Of a stretch of DNA of 64,000 nt, positions 8,746 through 19,858 are shown in pieces. The notes below the pieces were generated by a model. That model had not been told where the DNA came from, ran no database searches, and worked only from the letters and a program-made list of their open reading frames with translations. Source of the DNA: Oreohelix idahoensis (lineage: Eukaryota > Mollusca > Gastropoda > Stylommatophora > Oreohelicidae); assembly GCA_024509875.1 (NCBI GenBank), contig JAMPIV010005018.1:868001-932000 (forward strand), given 5' to 3'. The position numbers and the translations under genes were made by a program. Numbering within the stretch: the stretch's first letter is position 1; every line of letters begins with the position of its first letter.

Positions 8746-10926
8746 CACTGGCTAACAAAAAAAATTTTTTTTTCTTTCTCTAACATTTCTATGTTTTTCT
8801 GGTCAATTTTAATGCGCTGTTTTTAAATCTGCAAACCGTTTTTCTCTATCAGGTCGGGTTCTCTAGAAATACGCAATTGAAGTTTTTTTAACAACTTATA
8901 CAGTATTACAACATCATTCGTACAAGAAGTATAACAGTTATATAGGCTTGAATTTCTTTGCAGTCGACTTTGGTCGGTGAATGGCATGTGGTACATCGCG
9001 ATGAAGCATCCAACAATAATCGGCAAGCATGGTCACACTCCACCGTCCTTGATAACGTGACTCCATTACGGCGATATCTTGATGGAATCGTTCTCCATGT
9101 TCATCGCTGACTTCGCCAAGGTTGTCAGGGAAAAAGTCAAGATGCAAATCGAGCAAATGGATTTTGAGGGACATGTTACAGCCCATAATTCTGTATGCAT
9201 CTATGCACTGCTTAACAATATGCACTTAGTCGACAGATTTGTGATTTCCCAGAAAGTTATCGACGATCGATTTGAATGCCATCCATGCGCGAAGTTCACT
9301 ACCATGTAACAAGTTCTCGAATTGTTTGTCTGCAATAACTTTCCTAATCTGAGGTCCTACAAAGATACCTTCCTTTATCTTTGCATCGCTAACTTGCGGA
9401 AACTTTTCTCGAAGATAAGTGAAAGCTTTGCTCGTTTTATCTAACGCTTTTACGAAATTCTTCATGAGCCCCAACTTTATATGTAACGGTGGTAAAATGA
9501 TGCTGTCTTTGTTAACTAATGGCTCGTGTATTACATTTTTATGCCCGAGCTGCATACGATCCCTGATAGGCCACACCTTTCTTGCATAATGTTCCTGTCT
9601 GTTGTGGCTGTCCCATTCACATAGGAAGCAACAAAATTTAGTATACCCAGTCTGCATGCCCGTGAGAATTGCAATGACCTTTAGGTCTCCACAAATCCGC
9701 CATTGGTAGTCATTGTACTTTATTTTTGCCAAACGTATAGCCATATTGTCATAAGTTTCTTTCATATGAACAGAGTAGGCGACTGGAATTGATGACAATA
9801 AATTTTCGTTATGCAATAACACGGCTTTTAGACTAGTCTTGGAGGAGTCGATGAAAAGTCGCCATTCGTTGACTATGTGCTCATGACCGAGGTGCACCAT
9901 TAGACCGTTTACATCTTTGCAATAGCAAATGTCATCATCCATCTCAAAGTATTGAACAAGTTCTCTGTGTCTATGACGAACTTTAGATATCGGAGTATTG
10001 GGCGCTAAAAGATTCCATTCTTTGAGTCGCGAACCGAGTAATTCCGCTTGTCCTTTGGTAAGAGCGAGATCACGTATTAGATCTGAAAGTTCTGAATGGT
10101 TAATTAAGTGAACACCATCACTCACTGGTATATAATCCAAGTCAGAATTAGTTTCTAAAGCAGGTAAACTATCACTTTCTGATGGTTCATTCACGTCCAA
10201 CGGATATTGTTCTGGTGGAACTGGGATCGGACACGTGACTGGATCATGAAGCACTGGTTTCGAAACCGATTCAATATTTGGATAAACCACAGACTTTCTA
10301 GTTTTAAAAGTGAAACCATGGATATTTGTCAAGCAGAAGTAACAATCAGTAGCATGATTTGTCGGTTCACGCCATATTACTGGCACTCCAAAAGGCATCG
10401 ACTTATGCTTCGGCGATTTTCGTAACCAACCTGCCAATGTATTTGCACAAGTCGAACAAACTGCATTTGGCTTCCAAGATTTATTTGCATCATCAACTTT
10501 CGAATCGAAATAAAGTTCATATGCTTTCTTTAGTAATGGTGTAAAGTTTTTCTGGTGAACACGATTGGTAAAATATCCGCACACGTAACAGAACAGATCA
10601 GCCGAATTTCTACAACTTCTAGAAGCCATATTTCGCTCAGAATTATTTCAAAATACAGTAAATATTTGAAAAATAGCGTAACATATGTCATGCATCTTTT
10701 AGCAGTATAAAAAGTAGAATTATTTTGCATTTTATTAATTTTTAATAAGCTATATAGTAAAAATGAAACGGAGCAAATAACGGTTTCCCAAAAATATATT
10801 TATTCACAAATATCTTAAGAACCCGATGTGATAGAGATAAACGGATTTCAAATTTGAAATCAGCGCAAGAAACTGACCTAAGAACACTTATTCTTATATA
10901 AGAAAGAAAAATGTTGTTTGTCAGTG
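8746..10926 (-). mobile_element. Chapaev-type DNA transposon, copy 1
   Basis: 2181 bp with ends CACTGGCTAACAA... and ...TTGTCAGTG, imperfect TIRs of about 24 bp. The 3-bp duplication TTA (8743-8745, 10927-10929) flanks it. CACTG ends with a 3-bp duplication fit the Chapaev3 branch of the CMC superfamily as I recall it. It carries one long minus-strand transposase gene broken by a single stop. Removing the element and one TTA joins the LINE reading frame exactly, so the boundaries are certain. A second copy lies at 44229-46414. Confidence 0.93.
8938..10629 (-). pseudogene. Chapaev transposase, one nonsense mutation
   Basis: Start ATG at 10629. About 563 codons on one continuous frame interrupted only by TAA at 9226-9228, where the other copy has a Tyr codon (TAT). 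The N-terminus has Cys pairs (CYVC, CSTC, CYFC), probably a zinc-binding DNA-recognition module. The core includes RICGDLKVIAILTGMQTGY, KFCCFLCEWDS, LPPLHIKLGLMKNF and GIFVGPQIRK. The C-terminal part has HLDFFPDNLGEVSDEHGERF and YQGRWSV. These blocks match the large Chapaev transposase family common in hydra and arthropods. Catalytic acids are not assigned individually. The protein would cut and paste CACTG-ended elements. The copy looks recently dead. Confidence 0.9.
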
Positions 10927-10929
10927 TTA

Positions 10930-11490
10930 TCGTCACTAGTTGAAGGTTTACTTTTGAGGTTTCTAGTTTTCTAATTAAAATAGCGTGATCTATCATATCA
11001 AATGCTTTTTTAAAGTCTACAAAAACTGCCCCACATATGTTATCGTTATTAATATTTAAGTGCCAGTTGTCAATCATCTTAGTTAGAGCTGCGTGACATG
11101 AATGTTTAGGTTTAAACCCCGACTGACTATCAATTTGCAAGCCGTTGTTAACTAGGTGTTGTGGTGTTATTTTATGTATGTGTTTTTCTAGTGATTTGGA
11201 TAGCGATGATATTAAGGAGATTGGCCTATAGTTACCAAGGTTATTATTGTCGGAAGAGCCAGGTTTTAAGAGAGGATATACCTTAGCGACTTTAAAGTGC
11301 CACGGAAAGTAACTCCGTGCGATACATTGATTGTATATGTATGTAAGCGAATCACTAATAGCTGGAGCCGCATAAAGCAGTATTCGATTACTGACTCCGT
11401 CCTGATGAGTTATTATCTTTAAGTCCTAGAAGATAGTTATACACTTCATTAACTGTCATAAACGGAATGTTGGATGGGATTGTGTTGGTA
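10930..11490 (-). pseudogene. CR1-like LINE reverse transcriptase, first half
   Basis: Minus-strand blocks: VAKVYPLLKPGS, NYRPISLISSLSKSLEKH, GFKPKHSCHAAL and VFVDFKKAFDMIDH, the last with the first catalytic Asp of the palm. The frame runs to 'NLQLVT' and is cut by the Chapaev element; it resumes on the far side. A frameshift or stop lies near 11400-11430. Confidence 0.87.
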
Positions 11491-11492
11491 CA

Positions 11493-11836
11493 TTAGTTCT
11501 CACAAAATACCGACAGCCTGCCTAAGTCACAAGGTGAATTTGGTATTGTAGATTTAAGACTGTTTATTTCTGCCTGAAGGTAATTGCTGACGTCTGTGCA
11601 ATTAAATGAAGTGTTCGGGGTTGACGAGACTGACAGATTTCGCTTATTCGCTAAAGTGTTGATTGCTTTCCATATATCTTTACTGTTTGTTTTGTTCTGA
11701 ACCAAATTTTTAAAGTAATTTTTTTTTCTCTACGAATTAAACATTGCACGTTGTTCCTCTGTGCTCTGTATATGTTAAAGTCCTTATTTTTGTGAGCTTG
11801 ATCTCTCTGCCTTATGGTGTCTAGCACTGCTTGTGT
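11493..11836 (-). pseudogene. CR1-like LINE linker between endonuclease and RT
   Basis: In phase after the TGA near 11838, the minus strand reads a basic helical linker ('NVQCLIRREKKNYF', 'NSKDIWKAINTLANKRN') typical of the segment between endonuclease and RT in this LINE group. It ends at a TAA at 11493. No independent function. Confidence 0.75.
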
Positions 11837-11839
11837 GAT

Positions 11840-12745
11840 TCAAGGAGATTTAACCTGTCGTTTCACACGAACTTCTTTAGTTGGTGCGTGGTTATCAAAC
11901 ATACAAAGAAAGATACGTGTCCAATGGGCAATGGCGTCATCGGGATCAGAAAGCTGGTAAACACTGGCAAGGGATGCAGTTCGCAAATCATGTAAACATT
12001 GTTCACGGTTGACATTTTTAAAACTTATAAATTTAATACTGAAATGTTTATTTCTTGGAGCTTTATATTTATTCTTTGACCACGTGCAACATATGGGATA
12101 GTGGTCTCTCATCGCGACAGTAGGAACAGAGCATTCTATAATGTTTTCAGCACAGGTGACGAAGATGTGGTCAACTATTGTGGATGATGCATTTGTTACC
12201 CTGGTAGGCTGGTTGACTATTTGTTTTAGGTTGTAAGATAGGATGATGTTTTCCCACGTTTGGTTTGTGTTGTGCATGTCGATGTTGAAATCGCCTAGAA
12301 GAATAATTTCTTTGGCAGTGGTAAATACTTTATCCATCATAGTGGTGAAATTTTCATACCAGATGGCTCCTGCACTGGGATTTCTATAAAGATACCCGAC
12401 TAGAAATTGTCCCTGAGTCGGTAGTTTTATTTCTAACCATATGCACTCGGTCTCTGCTGTCTCTAAATAGCATCTGCGGCGATAACTAATAGAAGTGGAA
12501 ATATATACTACTATACCTGTTTCTAGCTTTCTACTTGAGTCTCGCCGAACAGTTTTAAAGCCATTTAGGGCAATTTCATAATCCGATATTTTGTCGTTTA
12601 AACGACTTTCGGAAAGTCCAAAAACATAAAAATTGTTATTCAGAATTTGTGTAAGCTCAGTAAGTTTGCATAATAAATAGTAAATGTTCAGGTGGCCCAG
12701 CCATACACCATCCTTAATTAGCCATTGTGTCTGATAGATATGCAT
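11840..12745 (-). pseudogene. CR1-like LINE endonuclease (APE type)
   Basis: About 300 residues of exonuclease-endonuclease-phosphatase fold. Visible motifs: 'LGHLNIYYLL' near the start (the usual N of the metal-binding motif present), 'LSESRLND' (catalytic Glu region), LLGDFNIDM (Asp/Asn pair), VDHIFVT, and RDHYPI, the place of the usual SDH motif, with Arg for Ser but Asp-His retained. This nuclease nicks target DNA for target-primed reverse transcription. The frame ends at TGA (11840) where the next residues in relatives begin with Trp, so it is probably a Trp to stop change. The first Met may not be the true start. Confidence 0.85.
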
Positions 12746-13254
12746 TTTATTTTGGCGAGTGGTTTAAAAAGGAAAATAACAAAAGCAATTTTAAATACGA
12801 AACCCACGAAAATTTAAACTAATTAACGTCACCAAGTAAGTGAAAATACAAATGTTAGTACGAACACTTGGTACAAATATTGCTAAAAAATTACAATTAA
12901 CTGAAAATGTCAGTAGAATATTAAAATAGTCACACAGCAGTAGGCACGCACGTTTTCACACCACAACACTATAATTATAACAAAGTAATTAAGCAACACT
13001 GACAGAATACGAATTTAAAAAGTAAATAAATGAAATTTTTTAAAAAAAGCTTTCAAATTATGAAAAAAAAAACTGTCGAAGGCCTGTAGCCAATGAAATT
13101 AGAGTGTTTTGAGAAAGTAAACAAGTACTTATTACTTTATGCGTCACAGTAATCAACTAATTTTTCAGCGGAGAGACGGCATTGGTCGCAGGGATTAAGT
13201 CAATGAAAGAGAAACAAAAAAATGAGTGGATTCATCATAGATAATGGATGTCTC
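12746..13254. other. AT-rich spacer, no gene seen
   Basis: Poly(A)-rich stretches and no coding frame. It may hold the 5' untranslated part of the CR1-like LINE, but no boundary can be set. Confidence 0.4.
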
Positions 13255-13277
13255 TAGGGTTAGGGTTAGGGTTAGGG
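13255..13277 (+). repeat. Short telomere-type TTAGGG tract
   Basis: TAGGG followed by three TTAGGG units, perfect. It is too short to be a telomere end and lies inside the window. It directly precedes what looks like the 5' untranslated region of LINE2. Confidence 0.85.
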
Positions 13278-13599
13278 CCGTGAATGAGGCGGAGGAATCT
13301 AAAAGATCAACGGCTCACATAGTAAAACAGTAAAGTGTGTGGCGCCCTAAAGGCATATGGAACATAGAAAAAAATGACGGCTAGCCACCGTGGAAGAGAT
13401 TGGGGCCTTACCACGTACGTCTTTAATAATGTAATGGAATCGCAACAAAAATATAAGAAACGATAGAGGACGCTTGGTCCCTTGGGGAGAAATCTACTGT
13501 ATATAATAACAGGAAAGAGGTAACTATTCTAGGGAGTAAGAAAGTGCATAATGACGAGTGTTCCTCAAATTATTTTGAAAGAAAAACTAAAAACTAGTT

Positions 13600-15469
13600 G
13601 GAGGAGACTAAACATAGGAACATGGAACGTTAGAACTTTAAACGGAGGAGACTAAACATAGGAACATGGAACGTTAGAACTTTAAACAGAGGAGACTAAA
13701 CATAGGAACATGGAACGTTAGAACTTTAAACGGAGGAGACTAAACATAGGAACATGGAACGTTAGAACTTTAAACGGAGGAGACTAAACATAGGAACATG
13801 GAACGTTAGAACTTTAAACGGAGGAGACTAAACATAGGAACATGGAACGTTAGAACTTTAAACGGAGGAGACTAAACATAGGAACATGGAACGTTAGAAC
13901 TTTAAACGGAGGAGACTAAACATAGGAACATGAACGTTAGAACTTTAAACGGAGGAGACTAAACATAGGAACATGGAACGTTAGAGCTTTAAACGGAGGA
14001 GACTAAACATAGGAACATGAACGTTAGAGCTTTAAACGGAGGAGACTAAACATAGGAACATGGAACGTTAGAACTTTAAACGGAGGAGACTAAACATAGG
14101 AACATGGAACGTTAGAACTTTAAACGGAGGAGACTAAACATAGGAACATGGAACGTTAGAACTTTAAACGGAGGAGACTAAACATAGGAACATGGAACGT
14201 TAGAACTTTAAACGGAGGAGACTAAACATAGGAACATGGAACGTTAGAACTTTAAACGGAGGAGACTAAACATAGGAACATGGAACGTTAGAACTTTAAA
14301 CGGAGGAGACTAAACATAGGAACATGGAACGTTAGAACTTTAAACGGAGGAGACTAAACATAGGAACATGGAACGTTAGAACTTTAAACGGAGGAGACTA
14401 AACATAGGAACATGGAACGTTAGAACTTTAAACGGAGGAGACTAAACATAGGAACATAGAACGTTAGAACTTTAAACGGAGGAGACTAAACATAGGAACA
14501 TGGAACGTTAGAACTTTAAACGGAGGAGACTAAACATAGGAACATGAAACGTTAGAACTTTAAACGGAGGAGACTAAACATAGGAACATGGAACGTTAGA
14601 ACTTTAAACGGAGGAGACTAAACATAGGAACATGGAACGTTAGAGCTTTAAACGGAGGAGACTAAACATAGGAACATGAAACGTTAGAACGTTACACGGA
14701 GGAGACTAAACATAGGAACATGGAACGTTAGAACTTTAAAACGGAGGAGACTAAACATAGGAACATGGAACGTTAGAACTTTAAACGGAGGAGACTAAAC
14801 ATAGGAACATGGAACGTTAGAACTTTAAACGGAGGAGACTAAACATAGGAACATGGAACGTTAGAACTTTAAACGGAGGAGACTAAACATAGGAACATGG
14901 AACGTTAGAGCTTTAAACGGAGGAGACTAAACATAGGAACATGGAACGTTAGAGCTTTACACGGAGGAGACTAAACATAGGAACATGGAACGTTAGAACT
15001 TTAAAACGGAGGAGACTAAACATAGGAACATGGAACGTTAGAACTTTAAACGGAGGAAACTAAACATAGGAACATGGAACGTTAGAACTTTAAACGGAGG
15101 AGACTAAACATAGGAACATGGAACGTTAGAACTTTAAACGGAGGAGACTAAACATAGGAACATGGAACGTTAGAACTTTAAACGGAGGAGACTAAACATA
15201 GGAACATGGAACGTTAGAACTTTAAACGGAGGAGACTAAACATAGGAACATGGAACGTTAGAACTTTAAACGGAGGAGACTAAACATAGGAACATGGAAC
15301 GTTAGAACTTTAAACGGAGGAGACTAAACATAGGAACATGGAACGTTAGAACTTTAAACGGAGGAGACTAAACATAGGAACATGGAACGTTAGAACTTTA
15401 AACGGGGGAGACTAAACATAGGAACATGAAACGTTAGAACTTTAAACGGAGGAGACTAAACATAGGAAC
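13600..15469 (+). repeat. 44-bp minisatellite derived from LINE endonuclease coding DNA
   Basis: 1870 bp, about 42 head-to-tail units of 44 bp with few variants (ATGAAC, ATAGAAC, AGAGCTT). One unit read in frame encodes RLNIGTWNVRTLN, the start of the LINE APE endonuclease domain; LINE2 endonuclease continues right after the last unit at 18670. As 44 is not a multiple of three, the array as a whole encodes no protein. A final unit lies at 18633-18676, beyond the RTE insertion. Confidence 0.95.
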
Positions 15470-15664
15470 TCCGCCAATGCCGGTCCCAAGCCCGGATGAA
15501 AAAGGAGGAGGGCGGCTGCATGGAGGCCGTAAGGAGGCAGCCCCTCCACCATGCAAAGGCACAACAGGCCAATCACCTGTTTGCTTTAAATCACGATTAC
15601 TAGCAACACAAGAGAGAAAACTGGACTGATTCTAAAGGCGACGAACTGGAACGGACTATGGACT

Positions 15665-16985
15665 ACGACTTATGGAACTTGGAACACAAGAAGTATAAAT
15701 GGGAAGGAAGAGGAGCTGGTGGAAGAGATGAAGAAAGCAAAACTAGAAATCATGGCTATAACGGAAACAAAGAAAAAAGGACAAGGAGTCATGGATCTCG
15801 ATGGCAACACGCTGCTCTACAGTGGTGTACCCATGTCTGAAAGAGCTAAAGGGGGCGTGGGTTGCATTGTGGCCTAAAATCAAAAAGATAGTATCAAGGG
15901 ATGGAACTTTGTCTCGGAGCGCATTATGGTTGTTAAACTAAAAGGAGAAACCATAGTCAACCTGGTCATAGTGTATGGGCCAAATGAGGATGAGAGAGCA
16001 GAGGTCAAGGAGGAATTCTTCGAGCTGCTTCAAAGGACAGTGGATGACTGCCTAGATGAAGTTATCATGCTCGGAGATTTTAATGCCAGAGTTGGAAATG
16101 ACCATGCTAGATGGGGTGGAGTTATCGGAAGATATGGAGAAGATACTCTCAATGACAATGGAAAGCGACTCCTTAGATTCTGCAGTGAGCAGAATCTGAT
16201 CATTACAAACACAAAGTTCCCCCATAAGCGCATACATGCATACACTAGATGTGAACCAACAAAGAATGAGAAGTCAGTGATCGACTATGCCATTGTTCGG
16301 AGAAGCTCATTCAAATATGTCCGAGATGCTAGAGTCTGGAGGGGGCCAGAGATTGGAAGTGATCACTACCTGCTAACAATCAAAAGAACAACTGAAAGAG
16401 TTGCTCAGCCTAGGAACTGTCCAACATCACGCAAGAAACCAAGTAAACGAGCAGGAGAAATGAGCATTAGGACCTACAAGCTGAGAGAGCCAGAAATTAA
16501 GACCAGATATCAGGGGCTTATTGCTGCAGCGGTGAGCAACACAGAAGAACGACCTGATGACTTGGAAACCCTCTGGATTAAATTCAAGGATATCATAAAG
16601 ACAGCTGCTGCAGAAGCATGCGGTGAAGTCCGACTTGGGAACAAGAGAAAGAGGACACCTTGGTGGACAGAGGAAGTCAAAGAGAAAATAAGAGAGAAGA
16701 AAATGGCATGGAAACAATACTTAGGAGCTAAAAACACAACAGGACAAATGGAAAAATATAGAGAATATGTGACACTCAGAACAGAAGCAAAGAACAAAGT
16801 GCTAGCAGCAAAACAGAAGTCCTGGGAAGAATTTGGAGAAAAGCTAGAAAAAGATGCACAAGAAAACCAGAAATTGTTCTATAAGACCCTAAAGAACATG
16901 AGGAAGGAAAAACAATGCCCTCTCAAATTTATAAAGGACAAGCAAGGCAAATTGCTTACTGCCCCGAAGGAAGTAATGGAAGATG
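15665..16985 (+). pseudogene. RTE1 endonuclease and linker
   Basis: Frame from about 15665. Motifs: YGTWNTRSI (metal-binding Asn region), AITETKKKG (catalytic Glu), MLGDFNARVGN, VIDYAIV and GSDHYLL, the full set of an APE-type nuclease. A TAA at 15875-15877 interrupts the frame; from 15926 it is open again. After about residue 230 comes the Lys/Glu-rich linker ('RTPWWTEEVKEKIREKK'). Near 16980 one A is missing relative to the copy at 31.3 kb, shifting the frame just before the RT. The nuclease nicks target DNA during retrotransposition. The upstream 15470-15664 is the 5' untranslated part. Confidence 0.87.
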
Positions 16986-18624
16986 GAAAGAATATTTCTC
17001 AGAACTCCTGGATGGTGAGCATGGTGAAGCATCAGAAATGATAAACACTAGCACAGAAGAGAAAACCAATGATGGTGAAGATGACATAAAGATGGAAGAA
17101 CTGAAGGCAGCACTGGAGAAAATCAAGATGGGCAAAGCAGCAGGGCATGATGGTATAACACCAGAAATGGTTAAGTTCATGGGAGCATCAGGCGACCTAT
17201 TACTCTTAAGGGTTTTACAGGCAGCGTGGTACAACAAGACCATACTAAAGGATTGGGAGATTGCCATCATGACACCAATTTTCAAAAAGGGTGACAACCG
17301 ACAGTGTGGAAACCATAGAGGCATATCCCTTCTCAGTGTCCCTGGTAAAATCTACTCTAGAATCCTAGAGCAGAGACTCCGACGCCTAGCTGAGCCACAA
17401 TTGGATGAGGTCCAGTGCGGATTCCGAGCAAACCGAAGTACTCAAGACCTAATCTTCACACTCAGACAGCTGAGTAAAAAGGCCCTTGAGTATAAGAGTG
17501 AGATCCATCTTTGTTTCATAGATCTGGAAAAGGCGTTTGACAGGGTCCCCTGTAGCAAACTTTGGGACTGTTTGGCAAGGAAGAATATTCCAGCACCTCT
17601 GATTCATGCTATACAGAGCTTCTACAAGTCATGCAGAAATTATGTGAGGACAGCAAACCATAAGTCGGAAGAGTTCAGGACCACCACTGGTGAAAGACAA
17701 GGTGATATCCTATCACCTTACCTCTTCATACTCCTTATGGACGATGTCATCAAGGCATGTAAGGAGAGAACAAGAAAGTATTCAGTGTGGTACTGGAAGA
17801 TGAGACAGGTCTATATTTCGGAGCTGGCATTTGCTGATGATGTTGCCCGTATTGCTAAATCAGAGGCACATCTCCAATCCAACCTGCAAGTCTGGAAGGA
17901 AGAGCTGGAGAAGAAAGGGATGGTCATAAGCAGCTCTAAAACAAAATCCATGGTGATATCACGAGAAGAAAAAAAACATCAGATTAAGCTGGGAGAACAG
18001 GTCCTGGAGCAGGTCAACCACTTTAAATACCTCGGAGCTATTATAGACCGAAAGGGAGGCATCAAAGAAGAGTTGGCCACTCGAAAAGCAGCAGCTGGGA
18101 GACTTTTTCAGGCCATAAATCGAGGATTCCTCAGCAAGAAAGAGGTTGGTAAGATATCGAAGATGGCTGTATACCGCTCCACCTATGTCCCAGTCTTGAC
18201 ATATGGATGCGAGTCATGGGCAATGACTACAACCCATAAAAGCGAGATCCAAACCTCAGAAATGAGGTATCTGACTAAGGTGGTTGAAGTAACAAGAAGA
18301 GACATGGTACGCAACCAGACGATACGTCAAGGCCTTAAATCCTACCCCCTGCAGACCCAAGTAGAACAGTCCCAATTAAGATGGTTTGGCCATGTCTGCA
18401 GAATGGGAGAAGATCGGATACCACGACAAGCATGGGAAACAAAGAGCCAAGGATCCAGACCACGAGGACGACCCAGAGTCCGCTGGGAGGACAACATTAG
18501 ACAATCTTTGAAGGATCGAGGACTAGAATGGAACCAGGCCAGGAGGAAGACAGCCGATAGGATAGTCTGGCGCTCTCTCTTCCAAACCTCTACACCTCAC
18601 GGTAGAAGGGGAACGACTAAGTAA
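16986..18624 (+). CDS. RTE1 reverse transcriptase, open frame
   Basis: About 545 residues open to the TAA at 18622-18624 (an in-phase ATG lies upstream at 16915, but before the frameshift that frame is not the native one). Order: KAAGHDGITPEMVKF, GNHRGISLLSVPGK, CGFRANRSTQDLI, CFIDLEKAFDRVP (first catalytic Asp), GERQGDILSPYLF, LAFADDVARIA (catalytic F-A-D-D intact), YLGAIIDRKG and the C-terminal TYGCESW and RWFGHVCRMG blocks. It ends with 'RPRVRWEDNIRQSL'. All RT catalytic residues are present, so only the upstream stop and frameshift silence this copy. It copies element RNA into DNA at the nicked target. Confidence 0.9.
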
Positions 18625-18648
18625 GTAAGTAAGACTAAACATAGGAAC

Positions 18649-19426
18649 ATGAAACGTTAGAACTTTAAACGGAGGAGGACAGCTAGATAATCTCACTTTA
18701 GAGGCTACACATTTGAAAACATATACTGGGAGTTGCAGAGGCAAGATTATTGGATTTAGGCTACACAAACAGAGACCAATACACGCTTATACACTCAGGA
18801 GGAGACAAACACGAAAGATGAGTAGGAATGTTAAAAAAGAAGGAATTAGACAAATATGGATACTGGACACACAAGTACAGAATGATAATACTGACAATGA
18901 CAGCAAAGTCATTTGACATACCAATCTTACAAACATATGTATGTGGATACTGGACACACAATGACAGAATGATGTTACTGACAATGACAGCAAAGCCATT
19001 TGACATACCAATCTTACAATCATGCATGCCAACTAATGAACACAACTTAGAAGAAATAGAGGAATACTATGAAGAGCTACAACACAAACTTAAACCACTA
19101 AAATCTACAGATGTGTTGATAGTAATGGGTGATATGAATGCAAAAATAGGAAAAGGAAAATATATGAAAATAGTGGGACAGTATGGACTAGGGAAAAGAA
19201 ATGATAGAGGAGACAGACTTATCCAGTTCTGTGAAGAGAGCTGGTTCTATGTAACATATTTTCGAACACCACACAAAGAAACTATACACATGGAAAAGGC
19301 CAGACGATGTAACAAGAAATCAAACAGAATTTATCATGATGAAACATAGATTTAAGAACAAAGTTACAAGCGCAAAGACACATCCTTTCGCTGACACAAA
19401 TTCATATTACAATCCGGTTGTCATCA
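18649..19426 (+). pseudogene. LINE2 endonuclease remainder
   Basis: Follows the last 44-bp unit. Early blocks 'LDNLTLEATHLKTYTG' and 'GYWTH..RM..LTMTAK.FDIPILQ' are followed by VLIVMGDMNAKIGKG and GQYGLGKRNDRGDRLIQFCEE, all typical of LINE endonucleases. At the end 'ADTNSYYNPVV' stands where ADVNSDHNPVV is usual, so the catalytic Asp-His is replaced by Tyr-Tyr. There are several frame changes, and an in-frame 87-bp duplication at 18857-19030. The domain is cut at 19426 by LINE3 and the frame continues at 20654. Confidence 0.8.
18857..19030 (+). repeat. 87-bp tandem duplication inside LINE2 endonuclease
   Basis: Units start at 18857 and 18944 with GGATACTGGACACACAA. As 87 is 29 codons, the frame is kept and the 'GYWTH...FDIPILQ' block appears twice in the translation. 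Units differ at several positions. Confidence 0.88.
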
Positions 19427-19432
19427 TAATTA

Positions 19433-19858
19433 TCATGTGACGTATTCTCTCCAGAACATTGTCTCCGTTATAGCTGCTCTGAACGCATCACGATTTTGGG
19501 CAAGTCGACTAGCATCATCCAAAGACAAGTTCAGACTCTCTGTGATGTCCTGGATCCACCGTAGTCTAGGTCGTTCCCTTTCATTTTTTCCAGGGATCAT
19601 GCCTTCCATTACTATTTTTTCCAGACTATTATGTCTTTTTGTTTGACCGAAAAATCTCAGCTTCCTTATTACGATGATATTTAGAAGAAATTTCACTCTA
19701 CATTTAGTGAGTGCAGTACTTCTCTTGTTTTTTTTTTTTCTGTCCAGGGTATTCTCAACATCCTTCTGTGGCATTTCATTTCGAACGATGTAATCCATTT
19801 TGCAACTGTTTTATTGAGTGTCCATGTCTCGCAGCCGTATGTTGCTACTTGGAATATA
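19433..19858 (-). pseudogene. LINE3 C-terminal protein end
   Basis: The minus strand reads VATYGCETWTLNK, 'EMKCHRRMLRIPWTEKK', RKLRFFGQTKRHNSLEK and 'RPRLRWIQDITESLN', the conserved C-terminus of endonuclease-RT LINEs. It contains one frame change near 19700, in a run of A. Upstream it continues beyond the mariner at 20594-20646 ('LWQGTSEESKLQLIRTC'). The stop at 19433 is followed at once by the tail. Confidence 0.85.

Larger units (their letters stand above)
7414..12745 (-). mobile_element. CR1-like LINE, minus strand, split by a Chapaev transposon
   Basis: Reading down the minus strand: an APE-type endonuclease (12745-11840), a linker, and a reverse transcriptase in two parts separated by the Chapaev insertion 8746-10926. 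A C-terminal region follows (8168-7737), then a 3' end with AATAAA and a (TTCG)n microsatellite tail at about 7414-7430. Short tandem tails rather than poly(A) are usual for CR1/L2-group elements. A handful of stops and frameshifts inactivate it. The 5' end is not located; 12746 upward shows no further motif. Confidence 0.88.
15470..18632 (+). mobile_element. RTE-like LINE (RTE1), nearly complete, inserted in the 44-bp array
   Basis: 3163 bp ending in (GTAA)n. The 16-bp sequence GACTAAACATAGGAAC occurs on both sides (15454-15469 and 18633-18648). In a periodic array an insertion without duplication would resume at the next base of the unit; instead these 16 bases recur, so this is a true target duplication. 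One endonuclease-RT frame is broken only by a stop (15875) and a single-base deletion (about 16980). Truncated copies of the same family lie at 25497-26220, 31277-32950, 55473-55526 and 60680-60992. Confidence 0.92.

Noticed and set aside
9079..9309. Plus-strand frame inside Chapaev (and its copy at 44564-44794).
   Set aside because: Antisense of the well-supported transposase.
13600..15469. CRISPR-like array.
   Set aside because: Units are directly contiguous with no variable spacers, in a eukaryotic context; it is a minisatellite.
16956..17324. Minus-strand frames opposite RTE1 (also 16030-16245, 16427-16797).
   Set aside because: They are complements of the real plus-strand endonuclease-RT frame.
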